Below, piece after piece: positions 1 to 8,626 of a DNA stretch of 64,000 nucleotides. The position numbers and the translations under genes were made by a program. Position 1 is the first letter of the stretch, and each line of letters starts with the position of its first letter. A model generated the notes under the pieces. That model did no database searches. It worked only from the letters and a program-made list of their open reading frames with translations, and had not been told where the DNA came from. Source of the DNA: Streptomyces sp. Y2F8-2 (GTDB taxonomy: Bacteria > Actinomycetota > Actinomycetes > Streptomycetales > Streptomycetaceae); NCBI RefSeq assembly GCF_014905555.1, contig NZ_BNGS01000007.1:428495-492494 (forward strand). Reading direction: 5' to 3'.

Positions 1-147
1 AAGGGCACGAAGCTGGCAGCGGCGTTCCAGGCCGCGGTGAACCATCTGATCGCCGACGGAACGTACGAGACGATCCTGAAGAAGTGGGGGACGACGGACT
101 CGGCGATCAGCACGTCGCGGATCTCACCTCCGGAGCTGAAGAACTGA
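1..147 (+). CDS. Amino-acid ABC transporter substrate-binding protein, 3' end only
   Basis: Only the last 48 codons are inside the window, open from base 1 to a TGA. The reading (AAFQAAVNHLIADGTYETIL, then KKWG) matches the C-terminal end of family-3 periplasmic binding proteins, the lipoproteins that bring polar amino acids to ABC importers; this family typically ends with a phrase of the type 'i..l..dGty..i..kW'. The ligand cannot be told from the fragment. The gene is convergent with the NIT-domain gene and overlaps its 3' end by about 41 bp. Confidence 0.75.
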   Translation, partial: KGTKLAAAFQAAVNHLIADGTYETILKKWGTTDSAISTSRISPPELKN

Positions 148-1393
148 CGGGTTCCACCCCCTCACCAAGGGGCGCGGGGCGCGGCAGCACCCGCTCGGTG
201 GCGAGGTCGAAGGCGACGCGCTGCACACGGTCGAACGCCTCGGCGACGTGGAGCACCTCGGCCCCGGCCCGGCCGGGCACCGCGAGCGGTGCGGGCGGAC
301 CGGGGTGCTCGCCCCAAGTACCGCGCCGCCCGGCGGCGACGGCGCGCGGCAGCCGGGTGGCGGCCACCTCCAGTGCCTGCTGGGCCAGGACGGCGAGCGG
401 GGTCGAGACGGATCGGACGCAGTCGAGGGCGAGGTGGCCGAGCGCGGCGACGGTGCCGAACGCGAACAGCACGAACAGCAGCAGATCGCGCTGGGCGGCG
501 CTCTGGAGTGCGGCGGCGCGCTCCTCCACGTCCGTGCCGAGCGAGATCTGCACCGCGCGCAGTCCGTCGTCGGCGGCGGTCATGGACTCCCACCAGGCCA
601 TCGGGGGAATGGCGGCCGTGGCGAGGCGGCCGTTCGCGTGCACGGCGACGCTCTCGTAAGCGAGGGCGCGTTCGGACTCCGGCGTGCCGAGCGCGGAGTC
701 GAGGCGCCGCCGCTGGGCCGCGGTGGCCGAGCGCGGAAAGCTCTCCAGGGCCGCGAGCCTGGCCGCGCGGAGTTGCAGGAAGCGGTTGTAGTCGTCGCCG
801 CGGAACCGTCCGGCGCGTACCGAGCCCAGGACGACGGCGCGCTCCTCGTCGGCGGACTCCTTGGCTTCGCCGAGGATGTCGAGCGCCCGGCAGGCGGCGC
901 GGAGCCGGGCGTCGTACACGTTGTCGAGGCCGAGCTCGAGCCGGTCGAGGACGGTGATGCCGGTGCTGAAGGAGGCGAAGGTCTCCTGGAAGGCGCCGGT
1001 GCCGTCGTCGGCGTGCCGGCGGATCGCGGTGAGCCCGTCGAGCCGTCCCAGGGACGCGCGCACGGAGGCGGCGGCAGCATCGTCACGGCCCCGCAGCTCT
1101 CGTTCCAGCCGGGCGCGTGCGGTGTCGGTGGCTCTGCGCTGCGCGGGCAACTTCGCACCGAACTGCCGTACGCCGCCGACGTATCCGGTGGTCAGCCCGC
1201 GTTCCTTCTGCAGCTCGTGGACGAGCCCTTGAAGGGCGATCTCGAGCCTGGCGTGGTCGGCGGTGTCGGCCGCGACGCGATGTTCGGCGATCTGCTGGGC
1301 GGCGGCCGCGCCGAGCAGGGCGAGCAGGACGGCGAGGGCGAGGACGAGGAACCTCAGCAGCCTGGCGCGGGTGGTGGGGGGTGTGACGTCCAC
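107..1393 (-). CDS. NIT (nitrate/nitrite-sensing-like) domain membrane protein without a kinase domain
   Basis: 428 aa. An N-terminal membrane segment (about residues 11-33) is followed by an all-alpha extracytoplasmic region containing QKERGLTTGYVGG near residue 62, the hallmark of the NIT sensor domain, and a second membrane segment near residues 298-320 (LLLFVLFAFGTVAALGHLAL). After it come only about 105 residues, with no HAMP, GAF or histidine-kinase motifs, whereas most Streptomyces NIT proteins are large sensor kinases. The GTG start is preceded by AAGG. The long open plus-strand frames across this gene are codon-bias shadows. Role: probably a sensory membrane protein; the ligand is unknown. 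Confidence 0.7.
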   Translation of the reverse strand: MDVTPPTTRARLLRFLVLALAVLLALLGAAAAQQIAEHRVAADTADHARLEIALQGLVHELQKERGLTTGYVGGVRQFGAKLPAQRRATDTARARLERELRGRDDAAAASVRASLGRLDGLTAIRRHADDGTGAFQETFASFSTGITVLDRLELGLDNVYDARLRAACRALDILGEAKESADEERAVVLGSVRAGRFRGDDYNRFLQLRAARLAALESFPRSATAAQRRRLDSALGTPESERALAYESVAVHANGRLATAAIPPMAWWESMTAADDGLRAVQISLGTDVEERAAALQSAAQRDLLLFVLFAFGTVAALGHLALDCVRSVSTPLAVLAQQALEVAATRLPRAVAAGRRGTWGEHPGPPAPLAVPGRAGAEVLHVAEAFDRVQRVAFDLATERVLPRPAPLGEGVEPVSSSAPEVRSATC

Positions 1394-1462
1394 TGATGAA
1401 GTGCCTTATATGGAGGACGAATGGTCGGAGGGGCAGAAAATCGTTCTGCCCCCGGCCAACGA

Positions 1463-1978
1463 TCACCATGGCGCACCGGTCACCAGATCATGTGCTTGTT
1501 TTACGTGGGGGACATCTTTCCGGCAGGGGACGTCAGCAGTCGCAGCCACAGTCACAGTCACAGTCACAGTCACATCCGTCGCCTGCCCCAGTTCGCGGCC
1601 ATCCGGCGCGCGGCGAACGCCACCGGCGCGCGCCAACGGTCCGTCCCCGTCGGCCATGTGGTCGCGCACCTTGGCGGAGGCGAGGACCAGCGACACGGCG
1701 GCCGCGATCCGTGCCCCCTCGCCCCGCGCGACGGACGCGGTGCGCATCCCGCGATTGGGGGGCTGCCCTGCTCGTCAAGAGCTTGGGAAAGGGCAGGGAC
1801 CGGCGGTGCGCCGCCACCCGGCGGCCCGCTCGGCCTGAGCCTGCGTCAGAACCTGGATCAGCAGGCCGTCGTAATTGGTGACGACAGGGCCGGGCCATTC
1901 CGAACCCGACACTCCCCCGTGGCTCGTACGATGTCGAGCTGCGGCAGATTGTCCGCCCACTCGTTCACCCGTACGCAC
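1463..1978 (-). pseudogene. Possible small interrupted gene (hypothetical), ending in a hexanucleotide repeat
   Basis: Two leftward open stretches lie in the same frame and are separated by one TGA at 1775-1777. The upstream one reads VVTNYDGLLIQVLTQAQAER and the downstream one ARIAAAVSLVLASAKVRDHM. Third codon positions are G/C-rich in both over about 1580-1890, as expected for Streptomyces coding DNA and unlike the flanks. The C-terminal part runs into a VTVTVTVT tract made by a DNA hexamer repeat. I do not recognise the family. It could be a decayed gene, two very short genes, or chance. Confidence 0.3.
1549..1574. repeat. Hexanucleotide tandem repeat (cagtca x4)
   Basis: Four perfect tandem copies of cagtca (1549-1572) followed by a partial unit. 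The repeat lies in the 806-bp stretch between the NIT-domain gene and the SepF-like gene. Read leftwards it encodes alternating Val-Thr in one frame and Cys-Asp in another. Short perfect repeats of this kind can change length by polymerase slippage. Confidence 0.85.
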
Positions 1979-2199
1979 CCACCGTCACCCGGACGCCGCG
2001 ACACATCGTATTTCACTCATAGTCAGCAGGTGTCTGAGCCCGAACTCTTGGGGCACACGGCCTCTCGACGGATCCGCTGTGCACCAGTACCGTCACGAAA
2101 CCCCCGCGCGGCGTCTATCCCCTTGGCGCCACATCCGCATCATGGACGACCATGGGGTTGCGGAAGGCATGAAAAAGACCGCTGTGAGAGGAGGCGTCC

Positions 2200-2637
2200 A
2201 TGGGATCGGTGCGCAAGGCGAGTGCCTGGCTCGGCCTCGTCGACGACAACGATGACGAGCGTTACTACGACGACGACTACGCCGAGGACCAGGAGCACGG
2301 CGACGCCTGGGTGACCGACCCGCGCGTCAAGGTCGCCTCCGACACGGCGGAGGAGAAGGGCCGCCGGATCGGCACGGTCACCCCGGACAGCTTCCGGGAC
2401 GCCCGGGCCATCGGCGAGCTGTTCCGGGACGGGGTCCCGGTCATCATGAACCTCACCAACATGGAGCCCGGCGACGCCAAGCGCGTGGTCGACTTCGCGG
2501 CCGGGCTGATCTTCGGCCTGCGCGGCTCGATCGACCGTGTCTCCAGCCGGGTCTTCCTGCTGACCCCGGCGAACACGGAGATCGTCAGCGGCGACACCGC
2601 GAGCCGGCAGGGCGACGGCTTCTTCAACCAGAGCTGA
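2200..2637 (+). CDS. sflA: SepF-like cell-division protein
   Basis: 145 aa. The acidic linker (residues about 14-40, DDNDDERYYDDDYAEDQEHG) leads into the SepF/DUF552 core, including DARAIGELFRDGVPVIMNLT, the DAKRVVDFAAGL helix and RVFLLTP strand. SepF binds FtsZ and membranes at the septum. The N-terminus (MGSVRKASAWLGL) resembles the amphipathic membrane-targeting helix of SepF. The true sepF lies in the ftsZ cluster; this is one of the extra Streptomyces paralogues. Position beside the acyl-CoA dehydrogenase gene fits S. coelicolor SCO1749, called SflA, which is why I give that symbol; it rests on remembered synteny. A strong RBS (AGAGGAGG) precedes the ATG. Confidence 0.85.
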   Translation: MGSVRKASAWLGLVDDNDDERYYDDDYAEDQEHGDAWVTDPRVKVASDTAEEKGRRIGTVTPDSFRDARAIGELFRDGVPVIMNLTNMEPGDAKRVVDFAAGLIFGLRGSIDRVSSRVFLLTPANTEIVSGDTASRQGDGFFNQS

Positions 2638-2679
2638 GGCAGGGCCGCTCACCGGCCCTGCCCGCTCCCGGGTTCCGGG

Positions 2680-3870
2680 TCAGCGGAAGGCGTCGAGTCC
2701 GGTGAGCGCCTTGCCCAGCACGAGCTGGTGCATTTCGACGGTGCCCTCGTAGGTGAGCACCGACTCCAGGTTGGTGGCGTGCCGCATCACGGGGTACTCG
2801 AGGGAGATCCCGTTGGCGCCGAGGATCGTGCGCGCGGTGCGGCAGATCTCGATGGCCTCGCGGACGTTGTTGAGCTTGCCGAAGCTGACCTGTTCGGGCC
2901 GCAGCCGTCCCGCGTCCATGCGCCGCCCCAGATGGTGGGCGAGCAGAATCCCCTTGTGCAGTTCGACCGCCATGTCGGCGAGTTTGGCCTGGGTGAGCTG
3001 GAATCCCCCGATGGGCCTGCCGAACTGCTCCCTGCTCTTCGCGTACTCCACGGCGGCCTCGAAGCACGACCGGGCGGCCCCCATGGCACCCCACACGATC
3101 CCGTAGCGGGCGTGGGAGAGACAGCTGAGCGGTCCCTTGAGTCCTGCGACACCGGGGAGTACGGCGTCGGCGGGCAGCCGTACGTCGTCCAGGACCAGCT
3201 CGCTGGTGACGGAGGCGCGCAGGGACCACTTGTGCTTGATCTCCGGGGCGGAGAAGCCCGGGCTGTCGGTGGGGACGACGAACCCGCGGATGCCGTCGTC
3301 GGTGCGCGCCCAGACGACGGCGACCCCGGCGACGGAGCCGTTGGTGATCCACATCTTGCGGCCGCTCAGGACCCAGTCGGAGCCGTCGCGCTTGGCGTAC
3401 GTCCGCATCGAGGCCGGGTCGGAGCCATGGTCGGGTTCGGTGAGCCCGAAGCAGCCGATGACCTCACCGGCGGCCATGCGCGGCAGCCACTGCTGCTTCT
3501 GCTCCTCGCTGCCGTAGCGGTGGATGGCGTACATGGCGAGGGAGCCCTGCACGGAGACCAGGGACCGGATGCCGGAGTCCGCGGCCTCGAGTTCCAGGCA
3601 GGCGAGCCCGTACTGCACGGCGCTGGCGCCCGCGCAGCCGTAGCCGCTGAGCGACATGCCGAGGGCGCCGATGCCGCCCAGCTCACGGGCGAGCTCGCGG
3701 ATGCCGGGCAGCTCGCCCTGCTCGTACCACTCGGCGACGTGGGGCAGCACGCGGTCCGCCGCCCAGCTCCGTACGGTGTCGCGGATGGCGCGGTCCTCGG
3801 CGTCCAGCAGGTCGTCGATCCCCAGCGGGTCGGCCGGGTCGAAGGGCGGCAACGTCGAGGACGCGGTCAT
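2680..3870 (-). CDS. Acyl-CoA dehydrogenase, glutaryl-CoA dehydrogenase type
   Basis: 396 aa, full length for the family. It shows CFGLTEPDHGSDPASM (FAD/substrate-binding stretch), KMWITNGSVAGVAVVWA, the signature KLADMAVELHKGILLAHHLG, and near the C-terminus ESVLTYEGTVEMHQLVLGKA, where the Glu of TYEGT is the catalytic base position of glutaryl-CoA dehydrogenases. The predicted reaction is FAD-dependent alpha,beta-dehydrogenation, for glutaryl-CoA with decarboxylation to crotonyl-CoA (lysine/tryptophan breakdown). Substrate specificity is inferred from overall resemblance. It is convergent with the SepF-like gene (42 bp gap). Confidence 0.85.
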   Translation of the reverse strand: MTASSTLPPFDPADPLGIDDLLDAEDRAIRDTVRSWAADRVLPHVAEWYEQGELPGIRELARELGGIGALGMSLSGYGCAGASAVQYGLACLELEAADSGIRSLVSVQGSLAMYAIHRYGSEEQKQQWLPRMAAGEVIGCFGLTEPDHGSDPASMRTYAKRDGSDWVLSGRKMWITNGSVAGVAVVWARTDDGIRGFVVPTDSPGFSAPEIKHKWSLRASVTSELVLDDVRLPADAVLPGVAGLKGPLSCLSHARYGIVWGAMGAARSCFEAAVEYAKSREQFGRPIGGFQLTQAKLADMAVELHKGILLAHHLGRRMDAGRLRPEQVSFGKLNNVREAIEICRTARTILGANGISLEYPVMRHATNLESVLTYEGTVEMHQLVLGKALTGLDAFR

Positions 3871-4018
3871 ACGGGCAGCCTCCGTGACACTGAAAACTAA
3901 CAGCGCTAGCCAGGGTTGGACGGGGCCGACGCTACGGCGCGGGTGCGCTCCCCGTCCAGTACCGGGCCGGGCCCACCCGGGCGACTCGTTGCCCGAGGAC
4001 TGGGGGCGGGGCCGCCGG

Positions 4019-5620
4019 CTAGGCCGAGACGCGCGTGTCGGCGGCCTCGCGCGATGTCGGCACCGCCGCCGGCGGGGCCTCGCAGTGCATCACCCGCGGC
4101 AGCCTCACTGCCATCAGGGCCCCCAGGAGCAACAGCCCCGCGCTCACCAGCAGCGTCACATGCAGGCCGTGCACGAAGGCGTCCCGTGCGGCATGGCGCA
4201 GTGCGGCGCCCCGCGCACCGCCCAGCCGGTCCGCCACCTCGTACGCCTCCCCCAGCGAGTGCCCCGCCGCCCGGGACGCCTCCGCCGGGACTCCGGGCAC
4301 CGAGGACAGCCCGGGCGCGTACGCCGCGTTCATCACGCTGCCCAGCAGCGCGATGCCGATGCCCGCGCCCAGCTGGTACGACGTCTCGCCGATCGCCGCC
4401 GCGCCACCGGACTGCTCCTGCGGCGCCTCGCTCAGCATCGACTCGTACGCCGCGAACAGCGTGGTCTCCAGCCCGAAGCCCAGCAGGACGAAACCGGACA
4501 GCAGCAGTGCCGGGTCGTCCTCGCCGCCCATCGCCGTCAGCAGGAGCACCGCCGCGGCCGTGAGGCAGAAGCCGACGGCGACCATCCGGCGCGGACCGAA
4601 CCGGTGCAGCAGGTGGGAGCCGACCAGGCCCGCCGCCATCGCCGCGAACGTCAGCGGCAGCAGCCTGAGGCCCGTCTGGAGCGGCGAGAGACGCAGCACC
4701 AGTTGCAGGTACTGCGCCGCTATCAGCTCCAGACCGACCAGCGCGAGCATCGCCAGCACGATGCACCCCACCGATGTGCTGAACGCCGGACGCGCGAACA
4801 TCCTCAGGTCCACCAGGGGGTGTGCGCGGCGTCGCTGCCGCCGTACGAAGCCCACCAGCAGGGCCGCGCCCACGAGCAGCGGCAGCAGTGTGGCCGGGGC
4901 GATCGGCGGCTCACCGCCGCCGAGCCGCTTCACTCCGAGCACCAGCCCGAAGAGACCGCCCGCCGCCATGAGCGCACCGACCACGTCCCACGGGCCGTCC
5001 CGCTCCCCCCTCGACTCGGGCAGCAGCAGCCGTCCGACCGGCAGACTGACCAGCATCAGCGGGATGTTGATCAGGAAGACCGAACCCCACCAGAAGTGCT
5101 CGAGCAGGAAGCCGCCGAGCAGCGGACCGACCGCCGCCCCCACGGCGGCCACCGCGCTCCAGATGCCGATCGCCAGCGCCCGCTCGCGCCGGTCGGGGAA
5201 CACCTGGCGCAGGATGGACAGCGTCGCCGGCATGATCATCGCGCCGCCCACACCGAGCAGCGCCCGCGCCGTGATCAGCACCTGGGCGTCCTGGGCGAGG
5301 GCGGCGACACCGGAGGCGACGCCGAAGATTCCGTAGCCGAGCAGCAGGACGCGTCTGCGGCCGACCCGGTCGCCCAGCGTGCCGAACAGGATCAGCAGCG
5401 AGGCACAGACGAGCGGGTAGGTGTCGACGATCCAGAGCAGTTCTATCGCGCCGGGCTTGAGGTCCTCGGTGACGGCGGGCATCGCCACGTGCAGCACGGT
5501 CGCGTCGAGGGCGACGAGCAGCAGGCTCACGCAGAGGACGACGAGCACGACCCAGCGGTTGGCACCGGCCCCGGCCGTCCTACGGCGCAGCCGAGCGGCG
5601 GCCGTGGTCGTCCCGGACAT
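4019..5620 (-). CDS. MFS drug exporter, DHA2 (14-TM) family
   Basis: 533 aa from the ATG at 5620, which has GGGAGG upstream; the open frame runs further upstream but the family start is here. Motif A (FGTLGDRVGRRRVLL, about residues 83-97) and motif C-like GGAMIMPATLSILRQVFP are clear, and about 14 hydrophobic segments can be counted, as in EmrB/QacA-type proton-driven exporters. A hydrophilic C-terminal tail (AVPTSREAADTRVSA) follows the last helix. No regulator gene of TetR/MarR type is adjacent. The substrate is unknown. Confidence 0.85.
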   Translation of the reverse strand: MSGTTTAAARLRRRTAGAGANRWVVLVVLCVSLLLVALDATVLHVAMPAVTEDLKPGAIELLWIVDTYPLVCASLLILFGTLGDRVGRRRVLLLGYGIFGVASGVAALAQDAQVLITARALLGVGGAMIMPATLSILRQVFPDRRERALAIGIWSAVAAVGAAVGPLLGGFLLEHFWWGSVFLINIPLMLVSLPVGRLLLPESRGERDGPWDVVGALMAAGGLFGLVLGVKRLGGGEPPIAPATLLPLLVGAALLVGFVRRQRRRAHPLVDLRMFARPAFSTSVGCIVLAMLALVGLELIAAQYLQLVLRLSPLQTGLRLLPLTFAAMAAGLVGSHLLHRFGPRRMVAVGFCLTAAAVLLLTAMGGEDDPALLLSGFVLLGFGLETTLFAAYESMLSEAPQEQSGGAAAIGETSYQLGAGIGIALLGSVMNAAYAPGLSSVPGVPAEASRAAGHSLGEAYEVADRLGGARGAALRHAARDAFVHGLHVTLLVSAGLLLLGALMAVRLPRVMHCEAPPAAVPTSREAADTRVSA

Positions 5621-5878
5621 GTACGTACCTCCCAGATGGTCCCTCGCTTCGGCGGATCCACGAGGTGGGGACGTCCCCGCGGTAGCGGCCGGGAGGAGCG
5701 GTACTCCGGGCCCACGCAACGAAGCGAGTGAGTCGTCAGCGTACGCGAGTTCCCCCGGCTGTCGCGTGGCAGACCTCTCACGTTTTCCTGGGAGAGAGTG
5801 TGGTATGTGCCACGCCTTCCCCGGTCCACCACGCGCGGATGACCGCTCCGGTTCCGTACGGCGCCGATAATCGAGCGC

Positions 5879-7051
5879 GTGACCGATCTTGCAACGCGCC
5901 CGGTGCCGCCCCCCACCGGCACCGTGCGCCGGGCCGCTCCCGCGCTCGCGGGGTACGCCGCCGTGCGTGCCCTGGGGCTCGTCGTGCTCGCCGTGTGGAG
6001 CGCGGCGCGCGGCACGAGCCCGCACACGCTGCTGAGCTCCCGTTGGGACTCGCTGTGGTACACCCGGGTCGCCGCTCTCGGTTACGGCTACGAGGTCCGT
6101 CTGCCGAACGGCGACGTGCACTCCAACCTCGCGTTCTTCCCGCTGCTGCCCTGGCTGGAGCGGCTCGGCGCGGCGCTCACCCCGTTGTCGTACGCCGATG
6201 CGGGCCTGGCCGTCTCGACGCTCGCCTCGCTCGCCGCGGCCTGGGGGATCTTCGCCGTCGCGGACCATGTGTACGGGCGCCGTGTCGGAGTGTGCGCGGT
6301 GCTGGTGTGGGCGGCGCTGCCGGTCGGCGTCGTGCAGTCGATGGCGTACAGCGAGTCCTTGTTCACGGCGCTCGCCGCCTGGGCGCTGTACGCGGTGCTC
6401 ACGGACCGTTGGGTGAGTGCGGGCGTGCTCGCGTCGCTGGCGGGCCTGACCCGTCCGGTCGGTGCGGCCGTGGTCGCGGCCGTGTGGGTGGCGGCGATCC
6501 GTTCGTACGTGCGCGACCGGGGCACGTCGGCGGTGGACGGGCGGCCCGACGGCCCGGTCCGCCGGGCGCTGGGGATGCTCCTCGCCCCGCTCGGCGCCGC
6601 CGGGTACGTCCTGTGGGTCGGTCACCGCACCGGCCGGGGCCCGCTCGGCTACCTCGACGTCCAGGCGGGCTGGCGCAACGGCTTCGACGGCGGCTACGCC
6701 TTCGCGCGCTTCGCCGCCGCCAAGTTCACCTCCCTGGCCTCGGTGCCGGCCGGCGTGGGCCTGGTGGCCGGGGTCGCGTTGATCGTCTGGTTGTACGTGG
6801 TGTGCGTACGGCAGGGCCAGCCGCTGCCGTTGCTCGTGTACACGGGCCTGGTCACGGCACTCGCGCTCGGCGCGGCAAGCTACTTCGGCTCGAAACCGCG
6901 CCTCCTGATGCCCGCCTTCCCCCTGCTGCTGCCCCTCGCCCGCGCTCTCGCCCGGGGACGGACATCGACGTCGGCGTCGGTGCTCGGCGGTGTCGCCGTG
7001 GCATCGGCCGTCTACGGAGCGTTGTGGCTGAACGGCTCCGGTCCCCCGTGA
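5879..7051 (+). CDS. Integral-membrane mannosyltransferase-like protein
   Basis: 390 aa, GTG start. About ten hydrophobic segments and an acidic first extramembrane loop with SRWDSLWYTRVAALGYGYE (residues about 53-71) are typical of GT-C glycosyltransferases that use polyprenyl-phosphate sugars; FFPLLPWLER and SMAYSESLFTALAAWALY match the PIG-V/GPI-mannosyltransferase-like group in actinobacteria. It probably transfers a sugar, likely mannose, on the outer face of the membrane. The gene is divergent from the MFS exporter (258 bp between starts). Donor and acceptor are unknown. Confidence 0.7.
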   Translation: MTDLATRPVPPPTGTVRRAAPALAGYAAVRALGLVVLAVWSAARGTSPHTLLSSRWDSLWYTRVAALGYGYEVRLPNGDVHSNLAFFPLLPWLERLGAALTPLSYADAGLAVSTLASLAAAWGIFAVADHVYGRRVGVCAVLVWAALPVGVVQSMAYSESLFTALAAWALYAVLTDRWVSAGVLASLAGLTRPVGAAVVAAVWVAAIRSYVRDRGTSAVDGRPDGPVRRALGMLLAPLGAAGYVLWVGHRTGRGPLGYLDVQAGWRNGFDGGYAFARFAAAKFTSLASVPAGVGLVAGVALIVWLYVVCVRQGQPLPLLVYTGLVTALALGAASYFGSKPRLLMPAFPLLLPLARALARGRTSTSASVLGGVAVASAVYGALWLNGSGPP

Positions 7052-7292
7052 TCCACTCCGCGACGGGCGGTGATCGGCCCGGGAATTGATCCCCGGCATT
7101 GGTGAACGAATAGATAAGGGCCAATGAAACGTGGACCGCCCGAAGGTCAATGGAATTGAAGGCCACTCCTCGCAGCTCATTGCGGAATCCGTTGAAATAA
7201 ACGCCCTGTTGAGAGGAATCCCACATCACATCGTCATCACAACCCCAGTGTTTCGGGCTGGTTCACAGCTCACCCGCTGTAACGTCGATTGA

Positions 7293-8309
7293 GTGCGTAC
7301 CGAACGAAAGCTGAGCCGTTGGGAGCGGGTCTTCGCCCGGTTGGACCGCGAGCCGAGCCGACCGGCCCACATCGACGTGCCCAGGATGAGCCGGCACCGA
7401 GTTGTTCTCTTCTCGGCAACTCTGGCCTTCTACTTGGCGATCGTGTGGGCCGTCGTCGTCTCCTCCTGGCTGGTCCGGCTCGACTGGCAGGTCATGTTCT
7501 TCCGGCCGTACCAGCAGTGGCCGCAGATCCACGCGTTCCTCGACTACTACGTGGTGCTCGGCCAGCGCGGCCCCACCGCGGTGATGGTCGCGGCCTGGCT
7601 CGGCTGGCGCTCCTGGCGGCAGCACACCCTGCGCCCGCTGCTCACCCTGGCCACGGCGCTGCTGCTGCTCAACATCACGGTCGGTGCCGCCAAGTACGGC
7701 ATGGGCCGTCTCGGACCGCACTACGCGACCGTGATCGGGTCGAACGAGATGTGGCGCGGAGGCGATATATTCCCCTCCGGCCACACCGCGAACGCCGTGG
7801 TGACCTGGGGCATCCTCGCCTATCTGGCCTCCACGCCGCGAGCCAGACGCTGGCTGTCCGCGCTCTCCGCGGTGACCTCCCTGGGCGTCGGCATGACCAC
7901 CGTCTACCTCGGTACGCACTGGCTGAGCGACGTGCTCCTCGGCTGGGCTGCGGGCCTGCTCATCCTGCTGGCGCTGCCCTGGTTCGAGTCGCCGATCGCC
8001 ACCGCCGAGGTCCGCATCCTGGCGCTGAGGGACCGCGTGCGCAGCCGCCGTGCCGCCCCGGCGCCCGCTCCGGCCCCGGTCGGCGCCCCGTCGCTGGTCC
8101 TCGCCCCGCGCGCCGCCGAGCAGCCGGTGACCGCGCGGGAGCCGGTGGCCGCCTCCCGTGCCTCCCGCTCGCCGGCGTACCTGGCCCCGGGACCGCACAT
8201 GGCCCGGGCGGAACGCACCCCGGTCACCCCGGTGGGCAGCCGCCGCCCGCCGCACTCGGACCGCGCCTCGCGCGGCACCGCCTCGGCCCGCCCCCTGGCG
8301 GGCGGCTGA
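7293..8309 (+). CDS. PAP2-family membrane phosphatase
   Basis: 338 aa, GTG start. Six hydrophobic segments span residues about 38-230. The three phosphatase motifs are recognisable but partly altered: K134 followed by GP at 141-142 where RP is usual, PSGH at 161-164 with the catalytic histidine, and H209/D213 in YLGTHWLSD without the usual preceding Ser-Arg. The family removes phosphate from lipid phosphates such as undecaprenyl-PP or phosphatidic acid. The last 110 residues are a Pro/Ala/Arg-rich cytoplasmic tail. A strong terminator follows. Confidence 0.8.
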   Translation: MRTERKLSRWERVFARLDREPSRPAHIDVPRMSRHRVVLFSATLAFYLAIVWAVVVSSWLVRLDWQVMFFRPYQQWPQIHAFLDYYVVLGQRGPTAVMVAAWLGWRSWRQHTLRPLLTLATALLLLNITVGAAKYGMGRLGPHYATVIGSNEMWRGGDIFPSGHTANAVVTWGILAYLASTPRARRWLSALSAVTSLGVGMTTVYLGTHWLSDVLLGWAAGLLILLALPWFESPIATAEVRILALRDRVRSRRAAPAPAPAPVGAPSLVLAPRAAEQPVTAREPVAASRASRSPAYLAPGPHMARAERTPVTPVGSRRPPHSDRASRGTASARPLAGG

Positions 8310-8346
8310 GCGGCGCACATCGCGGGACCGGTGCGCACACCCACCC

Positions 8347-8400
8347 GCGCGCATGACGAAGGCCCCGGCTTCTGCGAGCCGGGGCCTTCGTCATGCGCGC
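8347..8400. terminator. Bidirectional rho-independent-type terminator
   Basis: A perfect 24-bp stem (8347-8370 with 8377-8400) and a 6-base loop between the convergent PAP2 and I78 genes. There is no T-run, which is usual for Streptomyces terminators. The symmetry suggests it serves both genes. Confidence 0.9.
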
Positions 8401-8410
8401 GCGACTTCGG

Positions 8411-8626
8411 TCAGCCCTTCCAGGAGCGCTTGACCCTGCCGCCCTCGACCTCGAAGTTGATCCGTCCGAAGAGGTACTCCATGGTGATGATCGAGCCCGG
8501 GGGCAGCGAGCGGACCGTGCGCCAGCCGCGCTCGCGGGCGAGCCGCTCGGCCTGCCCGGCCTCCAGGCCGACGTAACGCTCCGGGGAGTCCTCGGGTTCG
8601 GCGTCAGGTGTGGGATGGGGTGCCAT
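8411..8626 (-). CDS. Small I78-type peptidase-inhibitor-like protein
   Basis: 71 aa. The layout VGLEAGQAERLARERGW, then SIITMEYLFGRINFEVEGGRV, corresponds to the I78 inhibitor fold (a helix, then a loop and strands ending in a basic segment). In this family the loop after the helix inserts into subtilisin-like proteases. There is no signal peptide, so the protein is predicted cytoplasmic and an inhibitor role is not proven; many actinobacterial members are simply annotated as hypothetical. Confidence 0.65.
   Translation of the reverse strand: MAPHPTPDAEPEDSPERYVGLEAGQAERLARERGWRTVRSLPPGSIITMEYLFGRINFEVEGGRVKRSWKG

Noticed and set aside
4019..7180. A 1053-codon leftward open frame through the MFS exporter and beyond
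   Set aside because: Only the part from the ATG at 5620 has exporter motifs and an RBS; the upstream part is antisense to the mannosyltransferase-like gene and is a codon-bias artefact.
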